Origin: Bacillota bacterium
GTDB taxonomy: Bacteria > Bacillota > Clostridia > Oscillospirales > Acutalibacteraceae
Direction: 5' to 3'
Assembly: GCA_023458755.1 (NCBI GenBank)
Contig: JAEWYE010000009.1
Location: 1 to 64,000 of the forward strand
Length of the DNA stretch: 64,000 nt
The position numbers and the translations under genes are program-made. Shown here piece by piece: positions 61,301-64,000 of this stretch. The notes beneath the pieces were generated by a model, which was not told the DNA's origin, did no database searches, and saw only the letters and a program-made list of their open reading frames with translations. Position 1 is the first letter of the stretch. The number at the start of each line of letters is the position of its first letter.

Positions 61301-62980
61301 ATGTTTAAGAATATGAAAATTGGGAAAAAACTAATTTTGTTCTTTATTTTGGTTGGAATCATCTCCAGCATTGCAAGCATAATCGGCCTTGTTGAGATGA
61401 CAAACATGAATACCAACTACAGCAACGCATTAATCAATTATGGGTTTTCGCAGGGTGATGTTGGCAAGTTTAATGCGGAATTTGATGTCAGCCGCGCCTA
61501 TACGCAAAGTGTCCTTCTGAATACCAACGAGACAAAAATGCTGAATGCAGCTGCAGAACTTGAAAAATCAAATAAAAAAATTGATCAATATTTACAAACC
61601 ATGAAAAAAACCATGGTTAATCAAAAGGAAATAAGCTATTACAATACCATTCAAAGCGAGTACGCGAAGTATCGGGAAGTGGAAGATAAAGTAGTCACAA
61701 TGGCCAAAGAATATAACAAAACAGCTGCATTTGAGCTTTTTGAAACGGATGGCTCCCCGCATTCCGATAAAATATTAGCTGCTGTAAACGCATTGGTCGC
61801 TTTAAAAACAACTACCGGTGATCAATTATCCGCAAGTCTGTCTTCTCAGGGAACACTCGCTGTCATTTTTATTCTTTCCATTATTCTCGCTTCTCTGCTT
61901 CTGTCTTTTTTCATTGCACTAAGGATTTCGAGCAGTATTAGTAAGCCTGTAAAAGAAATGGCAAACGCCGCACAGAGAATGGCGCAGGGTGATTTGAGTG
62001 TACAAGTCAGTGTGAATTCGAAGGATGAAATCGGGCAGTTAAGTGCTGCCTTTTCGGAAACAATTATACAAATCAAAGCATACATAACCGAAATACAAGA
62101 AACCCTCTCAAAAATGTCAAACGGAGAATTGAATGTCTGCACTGCATTGGACTATAAAGGCGACTTTACCGCTCTTAAGGATTCCATAAACTGTATTGCT
62201 TCGTCCCTGAACGATGCTTTCACACAGATTCAGGAGGCTTCCGGACAGGTTGCGGCTGGTTCAAAACAGGTTTCGGACGGGGCACAAGTATTGTCACAAG
62301 GAGCAACCGAACAAGCAAGCTCTGTGCAGGAATTATCCGCATCCATTTCAGAAATATCCTCCCATGTTAAGGACAACGCGGAGCATGCCGCTGACGCGCT
62401 TGAAAATGTAAATCACGTCAGTTTAGAAATAGAAGCAAGCAACCGTCATATGGATGAGATGGTCGCTGCCATGTCCCAAATTCAGGAGTCCTCCGGTGAG
62501 ATTGGAAAAATCATTAAAACCATTGAAGATATTGCTTTTCAAACCAACATTCTTGCATTAAACGCAGCGGTGGAAGCCGCAAGAGCCGGCACAGCGGGCA
62601 AAGGGTTTGCCGTTGTAGCAGATGAAGTAAGAAATTTGGCCGGCAAGAGCGCACAGGCAGCAAAAAATACAACTGCTTTGATTGACAATTCCATAAAGCA
62701 AATTGAAAGCGGCACGCAAATAGCTGATGAAACCGCAAAATCTCTTTTGCAAGTCGTTGGAAGCGCACAGACTGTTCATGACACAATCAAAAAAATCGCA
62801 CAGGTATCAAGGCGGCAGTCCGATGCCATTGAGCAGGTGAAATTGGGCGTTGACCAAATTTCGGGTGTCGTACAGACAAACACTGCCACTGCCGAAGAAA
62901 GTGCCGTCGCAAGCAAACTGCTCTCGGAGCAAGCGCATACATTAAACAACCTTGTCGGCAAATTTCAATTGCAGGAATGA
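61301..62980 (+). CDS. Methyl-accepting chemotaxis protein
   Basis: A 559-residue chemoreceptor. TM1 is about residues 10-31, a four-helix-bundle type extracytoplasmic domain 32-180, TM2 about 182-206, HAMP 207-262. The cytoplasmic hairpin tip IEDIAFQTNILALNAAVEAARAGTAGKGFAVVA is canonical. There is no C-terminal CheR pentapeptide. AAGGGGAG precedes the ATG at 61301; the TTG at 61280 is too far upstream. The ligand is unknown. Its position beside the sugar module suggests a sugar or binding-protein cue. Confidence 0.92.
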   Translation: MFKNMKIGKKLILFFILVGIISSIASIIGLVEMTNMNTNYSNALINYGFSQGDVGKFNAEFDVSRAYTQSVLLNTNETKMLNAAAELEKSNKKIDQYLQTMKKTMVNQKEISYYNTIQSEYAKYREVEDKVVTMAKEYNKTAAFELFETDGSPHSDKILAAVNALVALKTTTGDQLSASLSSQGTLAVIFILSIILASLLLSFFIALRISSSISKPVKEMANAAQRMAQGDLSVQVSVNSKDEIGQLSAAFSETIIQIKAYITEIQETLSKMSNGELNVCTALDYKGDFTALKDSINCIASSLNDAFTQIQEASGQVAAGSKQVSDGAQVLSQGATEQASSVQELSASISEISSHVKDNAEHAADALENVNHVSLEIEASNRHMDEMVAAMSQIQESSGEIGKIIKTIEDIAFQTNILALNAAVEAARAGTAGKGFAVVADEVRNLAGKSAQAAKNTTALIDNSIKQIESGTQIADETAKSLLQVVGSAQTVHDTIKKIAQVSRRQSDAIEQVKLGVDQISGVVQTNTATAEESAVASKLLSEQAHTLNNLVGKFQLQE

Positions 62981-63157
62981 GAGTAAACGGAACCGTGCCG
63001 TTATCTGATGTTTCTGGATTGGTGCCATTCTTGGGATTGGCAACGTCAAATCTCTCCAATGGCTTGTGGAAGCAGTTCAGTCTCACAAAAGGTCCAAATT
63101 TTGGGAGAGAGTCTGTCCAAGGTCGAAAAAAATTCTTACTAAGTGCAACAAGTAGAC

Positions 63158-63228
63158 GACCCAAGAACAAACCGTTATTGCCGGTTAGTTCCTGGGTCAT
63201 CTTTCAACGTATTCTTAACAGAATACGT
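63158..63228. repeat. Two hairpins downstream of the chemoreceptor
   Basis: The first (arms 63158-63174 and 63182-63198, 15 of 17 positions matching) and the second (ACGTATTC/GAATACGT, 63207-63228) stand in series. Neither has a T run. They may end chemoreceptor transcription. From 62981 to 63157 I see no convincing gene in either direction. Confidence 0.45.
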
Positions 63229-63280
63229 GCTTTCATATTGTCAAATTTAAAAAATAGCTGATACTTATTATTTAAAGCAT

Positions 63281-63526
63281 TATTTCGCAATTTCCAATTG
63301 CATTGGTTCCGCTCCTGCTCTCGCCGCTTCAACAGCCGCGTTCAATTAAGAATATTGTTTGGAAGGCAATATCCTCGATGTCGGATACTTGCTCAGAACC
63401 GTTGGAAACTTGTTCTGCCGCCTCACGCATTTGAACGATCGTGTCGTTAAAATTGCTTGCGCCTCTGTTCGTTATTTTGCAAGCCCAGAGGTACGATCTG
63501 TTCTCCGACCATTTATTCGTCATCAT
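63281..63526 (-). pseudogene. Degenerate chemoreceptor signalling-domain remnant
   Basis: On the minus strand FNDTIVQMREAAEQVSNGSE continues as QVSDIEDIAFQT and then breaks. After one lost codon or frame change it resumes as NAAVEAARAGA and ends at a TAA at 63281. In an intact receptor about 75-100 residues separate the QVS heptads from IEDIAFQTN, so an internal deletion is also present. No start or TM region remains upstream. It faces the intact receptor gene at 61301. Confidence 0.7.
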
Positions 63527-63635
63527 GATAAGGCCAACTATGCCTGTAATACTGAAAATTGTTGTTAGGAAATAAAATCTAAAGTTAGTTTCTTTAGGAA
63601 TTTTATATAGAGAAATCTACTTAATGGAAGGGATA

Positions 63636-63687
63636 GAATTTTTGCTTACCTGCAAAAATATTATCCGCGTACAGGTAAGCAAAATTC
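63636..63687. repeat. Inverted repeat between remnant and GH127 gene
   Basis: GAATTTTTGCTTACCTG at 63636-63652 pairs with CAGGTAAGC-AAAATTC at 63672-63687. It may serve as terminator for the GH127-like gene on the minus strand, though the T run is poor. Between 63527 and 63806 I see nothing else. Confidence 0.5.
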
Positions 63688-63806
63688 AATAAATAAAAAT
63701 AAAACTGGAAGAAAATATAAAATGTGTAACTTTACTCTTGAGCACAGAAACAAAGCAAGTGTATCTATACTGTATTCCGTAAAAATAAGAAATCATAATT
63801 TATAGA

Positions 63807-64000
63807 TCATTGCAGTAATGCATGAATCCAAACCAGCATTTCGCCTTTTTCGCGGTTCCCCCAAGAGCCATATGGAACGGCAGTCAACTCTGTAGGTTTG
63901 AAAACAGGTGCCTGCGTGCAGACAGACGAAACGGCTCCGGTTGTATCAGTTAGACGTAAACCGTCAAGGTGCAAAAGCATGGTTCCCCCGAGCATTTCAT
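63807..64000 (-). CDS. C-terminal end of a GH127-like (DUF1680) glycoside hydrolase, partial
   Basis: The minus-strand frame is open to the window edge and ends at 63807; 64 residues are visible. ELTAVPYGSWGNREKGEMLVWI matches the conserved end of GH127 beta-L-arabinofuranosidases, where a P-Y-x-x-W-x-N-R-x-x-G-E-M segment closes the C-terminal beta-sandwich. The catalytic Cys/Glu barrel lies outside. This gene continues the plant-glycan theme of the second sugar module. Confidence 0.7.
   Translation of the reverse strand, partial: EMLGGTMLLHLDGLRLTDTTGAVSSVCTQAPVFKPTELTAVPYGSWGNREKGEMLVWIHALLQ

Noticed and set aside
62787..63200. 137-codon minus-strand frame opposite the chemoreceptor end
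   Set aside because: Half of it is antisense to the receptor tip, and the rest shows no recognisable domain or ribosome site.
1..64000. CRISPR array, prophage or intact insertion sequence
   Set aside because: I saw no regularly spaced repeats, phage structural genes or complete transposase with terminal repeats.

Overview
The window looks like chromosome of an anaerobic, spore-forming, motile Firmicute of the Clostridia (an Oscillospiraceae/Ruminococcaceae-like lineage is my guess). The signs are a T-box leader, a GAAC-N4-GTTC LexA box, a SleL/YaaH-type spore cortex hydrolase, indolepyruvate:ferredoxin oxidoreductase, HypAB, LysM and sortase-type surface proteins, strong AGGAGG ribosome binding sites and intrinsic terminators at most gene ends. 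No rRNA, tRNA, CRISPR array or intact insertion sequence was seen. Only a transposase tail lies at the left edge.

Layout. 0-4 kb: transposase remnant, XRE regulator, and a three-gene GlpA-like/GlpB-like/DUF1667 flavoprotein operon. 4-12.8 kb (minus strand): RlmI-type rRNA methyltransferase, a large soluble double-Cache/CheW protein, YbjQ, SleL, and a radical-SAM DNA-repair pair behind a LexA box. 12.9-17 kb: a T-box leader controlling iorA-iorB-paaK, which reads best as a reversible arylacetate/arylpyruvate route. 17-19.5 kb: a small membrane protein and a wall-anchored metallophosphoesterase. 19.6-27.7 kb (minus): one long operon with an ABC importer, sialidase-fold hydrolase, aldolase-family lyase, YhcH, ribokinase-family kinase, arabinose-5-phosphate-isomerase-like SIS protein and RbsD/FucU mutarotase. 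Twin palindromic operators lie at its promoter.

27.8-36.9 kb: hypA-hypB with a methyltransferase and an ECF substrate-binding component, an IclR regulator, mscL, a TetR-controlled flavodoxin operon, a nitroreductase, and a duplicated-domain ATPase. 37-48.6 kb (minus): a sugar module consisting of GH36 alpha-galactosidase, a membrane-tethered sugar-binding protein, a YesM/YesN-type two-component pair, a XylF-like protein and a ChvE-GguAB-type importer. 48.7-51 kb: gene remnants, a 5'-truncated surface protein and a MerR regulator. 51-61 kb (minus): a second sugar module, a YtfQ-YtfR-YtfT-YjfF-like importer, with its own YesM kinase and YesN regulator and a membrane-tethered protein carrying two fused sugar-binding domains. 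61-64 kb: a chemoreceptor, the remains of a second chemoreceptor, and the C-terminal tail of a GH127-like arabinofuranosidase.

Taken together, much of the window serves detection and import of plant-glycan sugars. Each large sugar module carries its own extracellular sensor. The most interesting items are the two-headed tethered binding protein, the proposed 2-keto-3-deoxy sugar acid operon, the T-box on iorAB-paaK, and the SOS-controlled radical-SAM pair.
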